A stretch of 64,000 nucleotides of DNA from contig JAPYXD010000608.1 of the NCBI GenBank assembly GCA_030998225.1, positions 7,780,501 to 7,844,500 on the forward strand, in the 5' to 3' direction. The notes under the pieces were generated by a model, which saw nothing but the letters and a program-made list of their open reading frames with translations, was not told the DNA's origin and did not search any database. This document shows, piece by piece, positions 1 through 11,409 of the stretch. The position numbers and the translations under genes are program-made. Within the stretch, counting starts at the first letter, position 1. Each line of letters opens with the position of its first letter. The DNA comes from Diplolepis rosae (taxonomy: Eukaryota > Arthropoda > Insecta > Hymenoptera > Diplolepididae).

Positions 1-1568
1 TAAATCCAAGATTGAATAACATTCTTCAACCAAAAAGAGTTATGATTATAATTCTATTTCAGTTCTAGTCAAGTATTGTAATTTCAGTCTCGTTCACCTT
101 TCGTGGTGACCACGGTCTTTTATTAGTCTTCAAGAAAATAATCCTTTTTTGAAGAATCATTGATAGAAGAGTTTCGTTTCCAGTAAGTCATTTTCGAAAT
201 CCAAACGAATAAACGTTAACAGATTGTGTAGAGACTGCTTGTAGAATTAGGAAAATTATAGGTTCTCCTGCAATATGGTCTCAAGTTTTGTGCATTTTAC
301 AAAAGAATGAATAAATTCTTTTTTTTAATAGAATCCTTCTGCAAAGATAACGATTTTCATAACCACTGATATTTTTGTTAAACAAAAACGACCTGTGTTT
401 TCACTGAATATGACAAATGACTTTTCAAGTATTTTTAAACATTGAGGGCATGTGATAATTGAAAAAAGTAGCAAGTTCATGTAAACAATTTGTTCCAGTT
501 TCTACGTGTTTTCGTTCAAAATACATAATATTTTGCTTTTAAAATTTGGAAAATGGTAGAGAAGATAAAAACGGACGTAGATGAACTATTTTTGGTTTTG
601 ACAATGAAAAAGAAATTCCTATATATTTTGCTAAAACTGAACATTTTTTAAATTCTGAAACAAAAAGTAATCTATCTATGTTCGCTTTTATCTTCTCCAC
701 CATTTCCCAAATTATGAACAGAAAATTTTATGTACTTTAGACACAAACATGTAGAAACTTAAAGTCAATGAAATTTGCTAATTTTCCAAGTATTACATGC
801 CCTTAAATATGAATTTGTTCCCCACTTTTTTAGACCAAGTTACATTCACAAGATATTTGTAGCAACTTGACCTAAATAAAATATTTAACTTATTTTTAGA
901 ATATCAAAATGAATTGTCCAAAGTTTCTTTGACTGTCATCGACTTTTGGATAGAGCTAAAGTTTCAAAACTTTTCATTAACGTTTTTAATAATTGTAAAT
1001 GAACTTCCTTTTACTACCACTCTACAGGGACTCAAAGTACTTTTTTAGTAAATAGACCCTTTTCATTTAAACCCCTTTCCCAAGTAATATTTTCAACACA
1101 AGATTCTTAATGTTCCTCTTTTACATTAAATTTAGAGCAGACCAAACTTTTTATAAAGGAGAAACTAATTTTAAAACTATAGTAGCCAATTTAGTTAATT
1201 TTTATATTCATGAGAAATAAATTTTTCTTATAATCTTCAGACATATTTTAATATCGAAGAATAATATACATAATTTTTTGAATTCAATAATAGGATAGTA
1301 AAATTTCTGTACCTACATTCCAAATAGCCTATAAACTAATATGACAAAACATATAATGATGTACAAAAAAATTACTGTCTTCCATAAAATTTAGTACAAA
1401 AATGTTAAAGAGTATCAGTAATAATAAAAAAATGATGTATTATTCAAAAATGCTTAATTGAAAAATGAAGCACCGTGTTTTTTGTAGTTAAACAAATAGA
1501 ACCTCAAGCCTTCAGTGTTTGATATCGTTTTCCCAAATATACTCTCTTTACTTGAAGATGATTTTTAG
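1..1568. other. AT-rich DNA without a recognisable gene
   Basis: No open reading frame of note and no family signature on either strand. The only structure seen is the imperfect fold-back at about 430-815, listed separately. Confidence 0.6.
430..815. repeat. Imperfect fold-back repeat (MITE-like)
   Basis: The stretch 541-577 is matched in reverse complement by 680-714 (shared core AAATGGTAGAGAAGATAAAA, with a few changes). Further out, 443-480 (GAGGGCATGTGATAATTG) pairs with 769-802. The centre of symmetry is near 625. No coding sequence lies inside. The form suggests an old non-autonomous DNA transposon; ends and target duplication are not clear. Confidence 0.55.
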
Positions 1569-1730
1569 TGTCAACTACCTGTGAATGAGAAAACGATCGT
1601 AGACACAAAGAGTGAATATGAACGCGCCCGGTGTGAAGTGTTTTTTCTTCTTATAAAAAAAGAGTTAAGGATTTCAACGAGAAGAGAAATAGGAGAAGAT
1701 ATCGAAAGACTTGAGGGAAGTTTAAACAAG
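1569..1730 (+). other. Possible internal exon of an unrecognised gene
   Basis: An open frame begins right after TTTTAG (acceptor-like, 1563-1568) and runs to AACAAG followed by GTGAGT (donor-like, 1731-1736). The 54 codons are rich in Lys, Glu and Arg (for example EIGEDIERLEGSLNK) and match no family I know. The splice-like ends and length fit an internal exon, but such signals arise by chance in AT-rich DNA. No partner exon was found. Confidence 0.18.
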
Positions 1731-1736
1731 GTGAGT

Positions 1737-2555
1737 GTAAACGAGATGAAAAGTTTGAATGAGCTGGTGAAAAGAGGAGGAAAAGTTATGTAGTCCATTG
1801 GGAATAGAATCCAACATTATTCGTGTGCTCGATTTCCGGAACGATTATAACTCCCATGTAACGGTGGTTCGTCTCTAGTTGGTCTCTTTCGATCGATTTA
1901 ACCGGCAATCGAATTTGGCGAACGCTTGCCACGTAATTTAGTTAATCTAGTCACGTAATTCTGTTATATTATCCAATGTTGCCTAAATGCGTAGCCACGT
2001 ACGCACCTGAGTAAATGATAACTCCTGTCTTCTGAGCTGAGGAGATGATAAACGAAGGTCGAAAGCAGAGAAAATGGAGAGGTTATGAACTTTTTTCGAG
2101 AATCGCCCAGCGAATCTGTCTCAATTAATCATGGAACTTCATATCAGAAAAGTTGGTGCATTCGATGCGATTCGATGTACTATGGATTACAATCGTAGGT
2201 ATCTGCCAGTGGAGAATATCTGCTTTATTGTCCATAAAAAACATAAATTATTTATTTATTCCAGTTACCATACAAGGATTTGTTAAATATCGTTATTTCC
2301 AAAACATTGCTGAGGCGGAAAACTTTGCCCTGGTCTACCTTAGTTTTTTATTTGAACTTAAAGTGTATAACTTTTCATAAAATGTGTAGATGAAAATCTG
2401 TAGATCTTTTTTCGGCAAACAATTTTACATTCTGACATTTGTTTCGTGTCTTTAACAGTTTAACTACAAATAGGACTTTTTAAATTAAAACGAAAAATAT
2501 ACATTTGATAAAAAAAAAACAGGACACGTATGTGAATTGGGTATATTGATCAAGA
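1737..2555. other. Intergenic DNA, nothing recognised
   Basis: Mixed-composition sequence with short open frames that look like chance products. No repeat or RNA signature was seen. Confidence 0.5.
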
Positions 2556-2559
2556 TACG

Positions 2560-2680
2560 AATTAGCGGAGCAGTCAGCGCAACAGTAGGTTAAATCTGCT
2601 CGCTCTTGTCCGATCGCCGGAAGTTAAACGACTTTTGGCATGGCTAATTCTCAGATGGGAGTCCCTGCTAATATTTTTAT
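2560..2680 (+). repeat. 5S rRNA-like fragment (5S pseudogene or 5S-derived SINE)
   Basis: The segment 2598-2672 follows the internal part of eukaryotic 5S rRNA: TTGTCCGATCGCCGGAAGTT, then a GGC..GGCTAA..CT..GATGGGAGTCC stretch. This is the region that carries the polymerase III internal promoter in 5S genes. The first third of 5S rRNA and its 3' end are not recognisable, so it is not a functional gene. A T/A-rich run follows. It may be a 5S-derived SINE head or a decayed 5S copy. Confidence 0.55.
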
Positions 2681-2949
2681 TTTATTTTTATATTATCTTA
2701 TATCTTTTTTCATTTTGTTCAATTTTTATTTATTTTTTCCCTAAAAAAATAATTGAAAACTAGCTGTATAATGCTTATCTTTTAGATTTGGTGACTTAAC
2801 ACTGGTACTAAATTCCAATTACATTGGTATTTTACGCTTTATTTCCAAAACATTAAAAATATAAAAAAGGAAAACTCGAAAAATACCCAACAAAAAATAT
2901 GCATGTTTAATATAACTTAGTTTTTAATCGTATTTTATTTTATGATAAC

Positions 2950-3335
2950 CCAGGTGCGAATTTCGGTCGGCTGCCAGAGTTGAACCATCGGACAACGGTT
3001 GGCCCTACTCTGGCGACCAAGGTTTGGTAACTATAGTTCGGTCAGCTGTGGTAGTTTCGGTTTTACCAACTTTGGCAGCTAACACCGGCAACCAAAGATG
3101 TGCCCGACCGTCGGTTCAAATATGGCCCAGACTCGAACCTACTGTCGGGCCAACTTTGGCGAATTGCTTTAGGTGACCGTGACAGTTCAGTCGGCCCACC
3201 TCTGGGCCACGGTTGAACAAATCGTCAGCATATTGATAACTAGATTCCGTTGCCATTGCACGACCAACTGTCAGCCCAACTATGGCCCAGGCTTGAACCG
3301 ACTGTCGGGCCAACCTTGGCGAATTACATACTATG
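2950..3335. repeat. GGCC-rich minisatellite, unit about 160 bp
   Basis: Reiterated phrases such as TATGGCCCAGaCTcGAACC and ACTGTCGGGCCAACTTTGGC recur about 160 bp apart (3121-3172 and 3283-3331). The block is a reverse-complement copy of 18783-19222, including the unusual CCCAGGTGCGAATTTCGGTC edge. The open frames across it are by-products of its GC-rich repeats. Confidence 0.75.
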
Positions 3336-3636
3336 TATGAGTTGTATACTATGTAAATTATTACTAACACACTGTAAAAATATATACTTCTAAAGCATAT
3401 AACTTTTTATCAGATAATGTTTTTGATAACAAAGTTTTTTCCAAGTTTCATAAAAAAATACTGTGCTTTATAGAAATTTAATTCAGTCATTGAAAGTTGA
3501 AAAATTTTAAACCCATAACTGATTAAAATACCTAAAATAAAAAGATTCCTTATTAACAGGGTACAGATCCATCTTTTACGGCCTTTGCAGCAGTAGCTTA
3601 TAAGCGAGATTTTTTTCGGAATATGGTATATGTATA
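3336..3636. other. AT-rich spacer with a short MITE relic
   Basis: Mostly featureless. At about 3588-3625 a stretch (CTTATAAGCGAGAT..TTTCGGAATATGG) closely resembles 34122-34158 inside the MITE at 33649-34372, so a fragment of that family is probably present. Confidence 0.4.
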
Positions 3637-4033
3637 TGTGCATTGGCACGTATTCTATTTTATGTGACTTCGGTGCGGATACGAGTTTTTATGCGTACAC
3701 TCGAATCTAATCTAGTATTGTAGTTGTTTGCGGCGCTAGTCATTACACTTGATATTTCGCGACTAGTCCTGGCCAGTTTGATTTTATCGATCTTGTGTAG
3801 TAGTACCGGATTTTAATAGACGTATGCGCAGTTCAAATATACAAGGCTTTGTCAGTAGGGTGCTAACGCTGTACGAAGAAGAAGAAGAATAAGAAGAAGA
3901 TTCTGCTCCACTGTAAGACTATATGCGCATGCGCAGTTCAATTTTTACATTATATTCCTCTGTAACGGAATACACAACATTTCGTTACTCTCAGCTGTAA
4001 CGGAAAAACGAGTTTCCGCGCCGGAGGCACATA
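3637..4033 (+). mobile_element. Palindromic repeat unit A (373 bp) preceded by the end of unit X
   Basis: Unit A runs 3661-4033 from TATGTGACTTCGGTGCGGA to GCCGGAGGCACATA; the two ends form an imperfect inverted repeat. It contains a GAA-rich run at 3877-3903 and the phrase GCGCATGCGCAGTTCAA. Other copies: 16621-16992, 17147-17515, 18237-18603, 49200-49391 and 49657-50629. The bases 3637-3660 (GTGCATTGGCACGTATTCTA) match the end of unit X. No coding potential: a non-autonomous element of unknown superfamily. Confidence 0.8.
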
Positions 4034-5400
4034 AAAGAAATTTAAAAAATGCCATGTAAAGTGCATTTGCGGGTTAGAATATGACCTGGCAACAGATTCG
4101 CCTAATTACGTTGTTTCTCTAGATTTGAAATACCAGATGCAGCTACTTTTGCAGGATGAGGAAATAAAGAAAGAATTACTGAAAGGTATTAGGATAGCCT
4201 AAGAATGTGCAAATGATGATTTCAGAAAAATATGCGACTACTATAATGGCATATTATACAAGAAACTTCTAAAAAAGTATTCTCATGTATCTCATCTTTT
4301 TACACTCACCTATACCACTGATGGAGCTCCTATTTGTCATAGTGGAAAAATTTTGTTTTGGCCAATACAATGTACCGTTGACGCATTACTTCCTCTACTT
4401 CGATTTAAGCATCCACTTCTAGCTGGCCTTAGTATAGATAAGAAAGAACCATCTCCTAAATTTATGAATGCATACATGAAGGTTTTTGTTGATCAAATGA
4501 AGTCATTGGCTGAGACGGGGATTGGAAAAACTGATGAAAATGGAACGCCTATAACTTTAACCATTTTTCCTCTTTGCTGTCCAGTTGACTCTGTAGCTTG
4601 ACCACTCTTACAGAATAGGCTCCAGTACAACGGGTACTATGGATGCAGTTGGTGCTACGAAAATGGTGTCTACGAAGATCATGCGATGCGTCATCCTTTG
4701 CGAATGAAGATGCAAAGATCACAACTAATAAAAGCCATAGGAAAGATTATAAGAAAACAACCATAGCTAACACGACAACAATACGCGGGATAAAAGGCTT
4801 TTCAGCATTGCTAACTCAATTAACGTTTGACATGGTGTGGGGCTTTCCAGTGAACTATCTTCACTCGGAGCTTCTAGGAGTCGTGAAGTATTTGTGGGAT
4901 GTTTGGATTGAGACGAAACTTATAGCTCCAGAGAAGCTGCGAGAATTGAACGAACGACTTTTAAATATAACTCCTTCACACGAAATTCATCGTCTACCTA
5001 GAGCTTTTGTAGAGAAAGCCAAGTGAAAAGCTACTGAATGGCGTTCATGATTGCTGTGTTACTGTCTAATCTGATTACAGGGCCTTGTACCAACAGAAAT
5101 ATTGAATCACTATTCCCTGCTTGTTGAGAGTATTTTCATATTACTACAAGATTATATTTCTGAGGCAGAACTGCGGGCATGTGAAGAAAAGTTGATTCTT
5201 TTTGTCGCCCAATGCCAAGAGATGTTTGGAAACAGCGTCATGGCTTTCAACGTGCATAGTTTATTACATGTAGTGCAATCAGTACGCATGACAGGTCCCT
5301 TATGGGCCACCTCAACGTTCCCTTTCGAAAGTGCGCTTTTCTATCTCAAACGGGCGATAACTGGCCTAAAGGGCGTGTATTATTAAATAGCAAAAAGGAC
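4034..5400 (+). pseudogene. EnSpm/CACTA-like transposase, C-terminal part, broken
   Basis: This is a decayed transposase of the kind widespread in insects that resembles the plant Tnp2/DUF4218 group. Conceptual translation shows the family landmarks in order: a cysteine-rich start (CHVKCICG), TTDGAPICHSGKILFWPIQC, FPLCCPVDSVA, QYNGYYGCSWCYENG, RGIKGFSAL, FPVNYLHSELLGVVKYLWD, HEIHRLPRAF, then ESIFILLQDYISEAELRACE and NVHSLLHVVQSVRMTGPLWA. Lesions include in-frame stops at about 4199, 4599 (in place of Arg after VDSVA) and 5024, a frame change near 4760, and a lost 3' end after about 5385. The 5' edge abuts repeat unit A. The missing N-terminal part may be the fragment at 11951-12573. Transposase identity is fairly sure; the superfamily name is from memory of the motif. 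Confidence 0.75.
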
Positions 5401-5469
5401 ACTACAAAGGTTTATTTTTGTTTTTATGTGTAAGAAACTTGCCTCCTCTGATTCACGTGGATAAGTAAA

Positions 5470-6266
5470 TGATAAGATGAGATAGAAAAGGGAAGATCAA
5501 AAGAGATAGACGTGAATTTCGATTGAAAAAGGCATGGAAAAAAATATACGTGGATAGATAAAGGATAGGATGAGATAGAAAATGGAAGATTTAAAAAGAT
5601 AGACGTCAGTTTAGGTTGACGAATAGATAGAAAGAGATTAATGTGGAGAGATAAATAATAGGATGAGATGAGAAACTGGATACTGAAAAGGATAGACGTG
5701 GCTTTAGATTAACAAAGAGATATAAAAAGATTGACGTCGATAGTTTAGGAATAGGGTGAGATAGAAAATCAAAGATTGAAAAGATAGACGTCAATTAAGG
5801 TTGACGAATAGATATTAAAAGATTAAGGTGGATTGATGAAGGATTGGATGAGATAGAGATCAGGTGATTGGAAAAGATAGCCATAGACCTAGATTGGCAA
5901 GAAGATAGAAAAAGATTCACATGAATAGATAAAGGATAGAAGGAGACAGAAAAGGGGAGGTTAAGAAAGATAGACGTGAATTTAGATGGACAAAGACATA
6001 GAAAAAGATTCACTTCGATAGTTAAAGCATAGGATGAGATAGAGAATGAAAGATTGAAAAAAATAGACGTGAAGCTATATTGAAAAAGAGATAAAAAAAG
6101 ATTGACTTTAATAGGTGTAGGATAGAATGAGATAGAAAAGGGGAGAATGAAAAAGATTGACATGTTTTGTGATTGACTAAGAAATAGAAAAAGATTAAGG
6201 TGGATTGATGAAGGATTGGATGAGATCAATCGATTGGAAAAGATAGTCGTAGACCTAGATTGGCAT
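5470..6266. repeat. Minisatellite, unit about 92 bp, roughly 8.5 copies
   Basis: Units start with GAGATAGAAAA and carry AAGATAGACGTG, GATTGACAAAGAGATAG and GATAAAGGATAGGAT at fixed spacing; starts fall near 5481, 5573, 5665, 5758, 5849 and onward. The final partial unit ends at about 6266. Purine-rich on the plus strand. The long open frames on the minus strand (5606-6229) come from the repeat and are not genes. Confidence 0.88.
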
Positions 6267-6494
6267 GGAATTGTTCCGCGAACGATAAAACATTGAAACA
6301 GACGCTAGAAACATAGCGATCGGCGCTATGTTACATAGATATTAAGATCGTAGCGACTTCATTGGAACGATTCCAATGTTACATTACCGCTACTTCCAAT
6401 ATTTTTCTCGCATAGAGAAACAACTGACAAACGTTGGTTGTTTATCAGTGTTTTATACATTGAGAAAATATGAATAACCTGAAAAACATAAATA

Positions 6495-6537
6495 ATATAT
6501 ATATATTATATATATATTTATTTATTAATATATTATT

Positions 6538-6575
<38 letters not shown>

Positions 6576-6620
6576 AATAATATATAATATATATATAAAA
6601 ATAATATACAATATATAAAA
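6495..6620. repeat. TA-rich microsatellite
   Basis: Long runs of (TA)n interrupted by ATTTATTTATTAA and AATAATATA segments. Low-complexity DNA, likely slippage-prone. Confidence 0.9.
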
Positions 6621-7231
6621 AAGCCTATATAACAAGAAAAGAATTATTCTTGGATTTTAGATTATTCTCGAGTCAATCATTTCTGGGTAACACATACTTT
6701 TTAAGTTGTGATTAGTTCCAAATTGTGAAAAATCGTTAGTCAAGAAATTTTGAAAATTTAAAAAAACTTTAAGAATTCAAAATAAGTTGAAATTTTAAAG
6801 ATTTCAAAAATCTAGAAAAGTTAAAAAATAAAACATTTTTGAAAGATTTAAAAACATTAACAAACTTTGTTAAAATTTGAAATCATAAAACAATTAAAAA
6901 TTTTCCGAAAATTCAATGTTTTCCAAAATTTTGGAAAAAATTTACCCCCCGCCCCATGAAAGGAATCGTTTTTTCATGATGACGATATGAAATGCAAGAC
7001 ATTATATCTATTATTCAATCGGGCTAATGTTGTCATGTAATGAATTGGACACAGCGCTATGGGCTAATTGCTGAAAATCAATTGTGACGTAGGAAGATTG
7101 ACTAAATTGACATAGCAACAATTCCAATGTCACGTATCTGAACTATTTTAATGTTACAAAGTAGAGACCCCTATATCATCGTTCTTGTGTGACACAGCTA
7201 TGTTTTAGAGAGCGTGTGACTATAAATTATA
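6621..7231. other. AT-rich DNA without a gene
   Basis: A-rich stretches with many AAATTT-type words (6720-6950), then plainer sequence. No coding or repeat signature was recognised. Confidence 0.5.
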
Positions 7232-8033
7232 TTGGATCTATAACTTAATTCGTGCGGTTTTTTTTAAAAATTTGAACGTTTATTTAAGAAGAACATGTAC
7301 AATAGTATTATTCAAAGTATTGCCCATCTGAAGATATTACTTTTTCCCATCTTTCTGGCAATTTGAGGATTCCATCCCAAAAGAGCTGCGCCGGCTTGGC
7401 GGCCAAGAATGAATCAAGCCAATTTTTGATACTCTGTTCTGATGTGAACCGTATTCCAGTGAGGGCGTTCTGCATCGACCAGAACAAATGGTAGTCAGTA
7501 GGGGCAAGGTCTGGGCTATAAGGCGGGTGGGGTAAAACTTCCCATCCACTGTTTTCCAAATAATTCTTAACCGGAATAGCAACATGGGGCCGAGCGTTGT
7601 CATGATAGAAAATTATTGCCTCTTGTATGGTCGCATATTCCGGGCGTTTTGTGGCTAAAGCTCTCTTCAAACGGATTAATTGTCTTCGGTGGCGTTCTTC
7701 AATGATGGCTTCACCCGGTTTTAGCAGCTCATAATACAGCACACCCTTCTGATCCCACCAAATACAAAGCATTGCCTTCGCGCCATGGATATTCGGCTTT
7801 GCCGTTGATTTGGCTGGTTGGCCGGGTTTCACATATGATTTTTTGCGCTTGAGGTTGTCGTAATGGATCCATTTTTCATCACCAGTAACAATCCGATGCA
7901 AAAATGACTTCTTTTTGTGGCGTTCCAGCAGAATTTCGGACATGCAAAACCGCCTTTCAACGTCTCTCGGCTTGAGTTCATGTGGAACCCAATTTCCTTG
8001 CTTTTGAATGTATCCGGCTGCTTTTAAACGTTT
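7232..8033 (-). pseudogene. mariner transposase fragment, 3' two-thirds
   Basis: DD34D mariner transposase of the same family as the copy at 12825-14095. It has a continuous 211-codon frame (7308-7943) with the first catalytic Asp in VTGDEKW, the second in HDNARPH, and the third 34 residues later in APTDYHLF, ending in SDGQYFE. All three catalytic residues are intact, unlike the other copy. The 3' inverted end TTGGATCTATAACTTAATTC lies at 7232 with a TA just before. Homology stops at 8033, so the N-terminal helix-turn-helix domains and the 5' end are missing. A Tc1-like element starts at about 8041; the truncation may be linked to that insertion, but the missing half is not found beyond it. 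Confidence 0.9.
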
Positions 8034-8040
8034 TTCGATG

Positions 8041-9005
8041 ACATTATTACCGAATTAAAGACGAATTCAGTGACCTACAATACAAGGTCATTCTAGTCAC
8101 GCGAAGTATGTAAATAGTCGAAAAATTCATTTTCATTTCTTACGATACCCATGATGATACACATCGATAGGTTATTGTTGACATCGGCAGAAAGTTAGCA
8201 TTTTCTGTTGACATATCAGTTAGTCCCGCATTACCTTCTAATGTGAGTACATCGGAACGCGAAAATGGACGATATTCAAGAATATTTTGATATGTTGATG
8301 GTGCTGGGGGAATACCGTAAACATTACAGAAACGCGCAGGATTTGTTTGTGGCTCATATCCGGATAGGAAACAAAAATCGCACATGGCTTTTAAGCGATT
8401 AGCTGACCGTTTCTGTCGCTTCAGTACAGTGAAACAAACACGAGTCAAACGTCGACCAATTGTTAATGAAAATAATGCGGCTGCTATCTTAGCTTTTGCT
8501 GCACTAAATCTACATGCGAGCAGCGGGCAAATGGAAAAAAAGAGTGGAATTAGTCAGCGATATGTATTAAGAATCTTACGTCAACACAAGTTCCATCCGT
8601 ATCATATGTCATTACATCAGGATTTGTACGGCAATGATTTCCTAAAACGCGTCAATTTCTGCAATTGAATTCGTAGAAAAATGCGCACAGATGTCTCATT
8701 GTTGAGTCATGTGAATAGGCATGATATGCATTATTGGGCAAATGAGAATCCTCGATGGATGAGAACTGTATATTATCAGCGATCACCTCATTGGCCCATA
8801 TTGTTTTGAAGGTCGCTTGACTGGGCAAGTTTACACAAACTTTCTGCAAAACGTACTTCCTCAATTAATGGAAGACGTGCCCTTGCTTTCCTTTGAAAGC
8901 GATTATTCCCGTATGTTTCGATTTTTCGACTATTTTCATACTTTGCGTGACTAGAATGACCTTGTGTTGTCGGTGGCTGAATTCTTCTTAAAATCAGTAA
9001 TAATT
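8041..9005 (+). mobile_element. Tc1-like DNA transposon with about 85-bp inverted ends, degenerate
   Basis: The stretch 8041-8126 (including ACAAGGTCATTCTAGTCACG) is repeated in reverse complement at 8921-9005. Between the ends lies a broken Tc1/mariner-superfamily transposase. The length of about 965 bp is short for an autonomous element. Confidence 0.75.
8265..8905 (+). pseudogene. Tc1-like transposase pseudogene
   Basis: ATG at 8265 opens a frame with DIQEYFDMLMVLGE.., followed after a frameshift near 8385 by a helix-turn-helix region (SSGQMEKKSGISQRYVLRIL, then HKFHPYHMSLHQDL and FLKRVNFC). After further damage come HVNRHDMHYWANENPRW (about 8706-8758), then LTGQ and QNVLPQLMEDVP (about 8819-8885). 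This order matches insect Tc1-like transposases in which HVNRHNMHYW follows the first catalytic Asp. The first Asp segment is lost between about 8670 and 8700, and the C-terminal third is absent. Non-functional. Confidence 0.75.
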
Positions 9006-9205
9006 TCATCAAAAAAAAAAACATGGTTTCATTTTAAAAAGTGAAGTTGACCTTGACGTAGCTTTAGCACCTCCACCGATAAAAAAATAGGGTGGTCCAG
9101 TATGACGGTCTCCTCGAACACTGAAACTTTTGTCTGAAACATTTTTGGATATGATTAATAGTTTGAGTGCTATCGCTCTGTAACATTTTATGTGCTTCAC
9201 CCTGT
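9006..9205. mobile_element. Possible end of another Tc1-like element
   Basis: The stretch ends in CTTCACCCTGTATA at about 9190-9205; read on the minus strand this gives TATACAGGGTGAAG, a type of terminus common in Tc1-like elements. No transposase or opposite end was found. Weak evidence. Confidence 0.3.
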
Positions 9206-9224
9206 ATATTTAAAATTTTTAAAG

Positions 9225-9315
9225 AATTTGAAAATCTTTCTGTGGAAAAAAAATGCTTTGGACTGCGCTGGGATTCGAGCCCAGGTCTTTCTATTGCCGG
9301 TCCACTGCTCTAATT
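9225..9315 (-). repeat. tRNA-like (SINE-type) fragment
   Basis: On the minus strand, TTAGAGCAGTGGACCGG (9297-9313) resembles a polymerase III A box and GGGCTCGAATCCC (9270-9282) fits a B box. The flanking words (CACAGAAAGATTTTCAAAT) recur around the similar but decayed copy at 32700-32760. It lacks a foldable acceptor stem, so it is a tRNA-derived repeat rather than a tRNA gene. Confidence 0.5.
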
Positions 9316-10540
9316 TCAAACTCAACTAATTAAATTGAAAATTTTCTTTAAAAAACATTTTTTATTTTTTTAAGCTCGAAATTCAATTAATACGGCGTAT
9401 AAATACAAGTACTGCTCAAGCGAATGTACTATTTAATTTATTATTCAATTTCACATACAAGGACAATAATAAATAACTTATTTATGTGTATTTGGCTTTT
9501 TATTCAAATTTGTATTGTTGAATGTTTGTGTGTATATTAAATGTCCATTTCACCAAAGAAATACTGCTTCATTTTAGAAACAAATCCGCGCATGGAAATT
9601 TAACTAACCGCGTGCATATAATACAGGTCCAACTTAGTACACGAGTATAAATTTACATGACAAGCAGCCCACTGACGTGCTTAAATTCACATTACCAACC
9701 AAAAGATATAAAACTTGTATAACAAGGAATTTCCAATTTAAGGCATAATATTAATAGGGAAATAATGCAGCAGAAAATGATGTACAGTGTATGCATTATT
9801 TTATAGACAATGCCCAACGCGAAAATTCAAGTTGCATTGAGTGAATATTAAGTATTATGTTAACGCGTATAACTTGAGCGCTAAGCGGTCTCTCAATGCC
9901 ATAATATTAGGTAGCTTTACAAGTATATGTCTTGTTTTATTTAAGTGTATAAAAATGTAAAAATGCCCATGTATTTATATGTTTTTTAAACATTTTTCAA
10001 GGGCAGAGAAGGTGTAAAAAAATTTTCATATGCCTGATAGATATGCAGCTTAGCATGTTTTAGAATGTAAAAAGAAACATATGTAATATCCTTGCTTTGC
10101 TCAATGGGGTACCCTGATATGCAGAAAACTCGGCATACGGTCAGCTGCACATTTATAAATTTCACTGATAAAGGTTAAACTGCTTTCTCTCAATAAAGCA
10201 ATGTATGTGTCATTTTAGTATATACTTTCATCCTAAGCGATAAATCTATTCTACAATTTTATGACAGTAATCCTCTTTACTTTAAGCACAGAAATTGTTC
10301 CTCGAGTGTGCAACGCATTTTTAGAATTAAGAGAATATGTATAGGCATTTTTAGCCGCTAAGCATTGAAATCACATGAGTGGACATGCTATGAAACATTT
10401 CAAATATTTTCCCTTTATTTTAAAATTTTATATGTTATTAACATGAGTATTATTGCTAATTTTCCCTCCTTTTTCTTAAAAAAAAAAGAAAAAAAAAACA
10501 CGTAGGTGGAGATATTTTTAGCGCATTCCCAATAGGAAAG
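9316..10540. other. AT-rich DNA without a recognisable gene
   Basis: No coding signature and no strong internal repeat on either strand. A poly-A-rich run at 10478-10500 precedes the GC-richer repeat block. Confidence 0.5.
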
Positions 10541-10544
10541 TTCG

Positions 10545-10895
10545 TACTTACGCCCGTATATACAACGGGCGCAGTACTGCGCCTATAATGGCAAGCCAGT
10601 GCTGGCTGACCAGTGCAGGCATAGTACGGGCTATAAAACAGGCATAGCACTACGCCAGTGTCGGAAGACCAGCAGCGGCATGGCAGCGTTGGCTTAACTC
10701 AGGCATAAATCAGGCCTAATGCACATAAACTGAATGATGGCTAGCCCGTACATTCTGTAGTTATGTTAAGCGTCGGCTCAATACGGGCCTAATGCAAATT
10801 GATAACGACGGCTAACCCGTACTTCCCACAGTTATGCCAAGCGTCGGCTCAATACTGGCACCATACGGGCACCATACAAAATGATAACGACGTTT
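10545..10895. repeat. GC-rich minisatellite, unit about 71-80 bp
   Basis: The phrase AAGCGTCGGCTCAATAcgGGC recurs (about 10767 and 10840), together with GATAACGACGGCTAACCCGT and AGTTATGccAAGCGTC, giving two to three diverged units. The 5' part (10560-10680) is a related but less regular set of GCCAGTG and GGCATAG words. Confidence 0.7.
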
Positions 10896-10899
10896 TTAA

Positions 10900-11225
10900 A
10901 CGGATTTATTAAAAATCATTTCAGTATTTTCTTTTCCTTGGGTGAAAAATAAGAAGTTGATGTAGAAATTTTATGTTTATATCTTCTTAATAGAAAACAT
11001 CTCTCTGACTGAAAATTTTTTAAATGTACAAAATTGATAAGATGTATGGAAATTTGAATAGGAAAACATATATTGATTCAGATTTTCAACATTTATTGGC
11101 ATCAAATTTTACTGAAAGTTTATTTTTGAAGTGTTCAAATGCTTATAAAATTTTACACGATCTTTTAGATGTTTATTTAGGCAGATTTTTTCCAAAATAT
11201 CGGAAAAAAAGTGTTGTTGCTTAGT
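10900..11225 (+). repeat. Diverged copy of part of the hAT element arm
   Basis: The stretch matches 61480-61710 in the right arm of the large hAT element (and its inverted copy in the left arm): TTTATTTTTGAAGTGTT, TATATTGATTCA and ATGTACAAAATT occur in the same order. The 66-codon frame 11024-11224 begins MYKIDKMYGNLN; the arm copy would read MYKISKKYINLN at the same place before a stop. It may be a small conserved protein segment or just shared repeat sequence. Confidence 0.6.
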
Positions 11226-11409
11226 AACAGACAGGAGGTGCTTCTGTAGTTGTTACTGCGACGGTATCCGATCTGTGCACACTGGTCTCCTTTATGTTTT
11301 GCTGTTGCAAGATATTCGTATCGCGGAGTAAATGTTTTTTACAAGTTTGGTTCGCTGAGCTTCGTCTTGTCCAGGATAAATTGAATACTCTTCGTTGTAC
11401 ACGGTAAGT

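Noticed and set aside
5606..6229. Long minus-strand open frames rich in Ser, Phe and Leu
   Set aside because: They arise from the 92-bp minisatellite (unit length and lack of stops), show the same words repeatedly and match no protein family.
9256..9313. Functional tRNA gene on the minus strand
   Set aside because: A and B boxes are seen, but no acceptor stem, D arm or anticodon arm can be built; a tRNA-derived repeat fits better.
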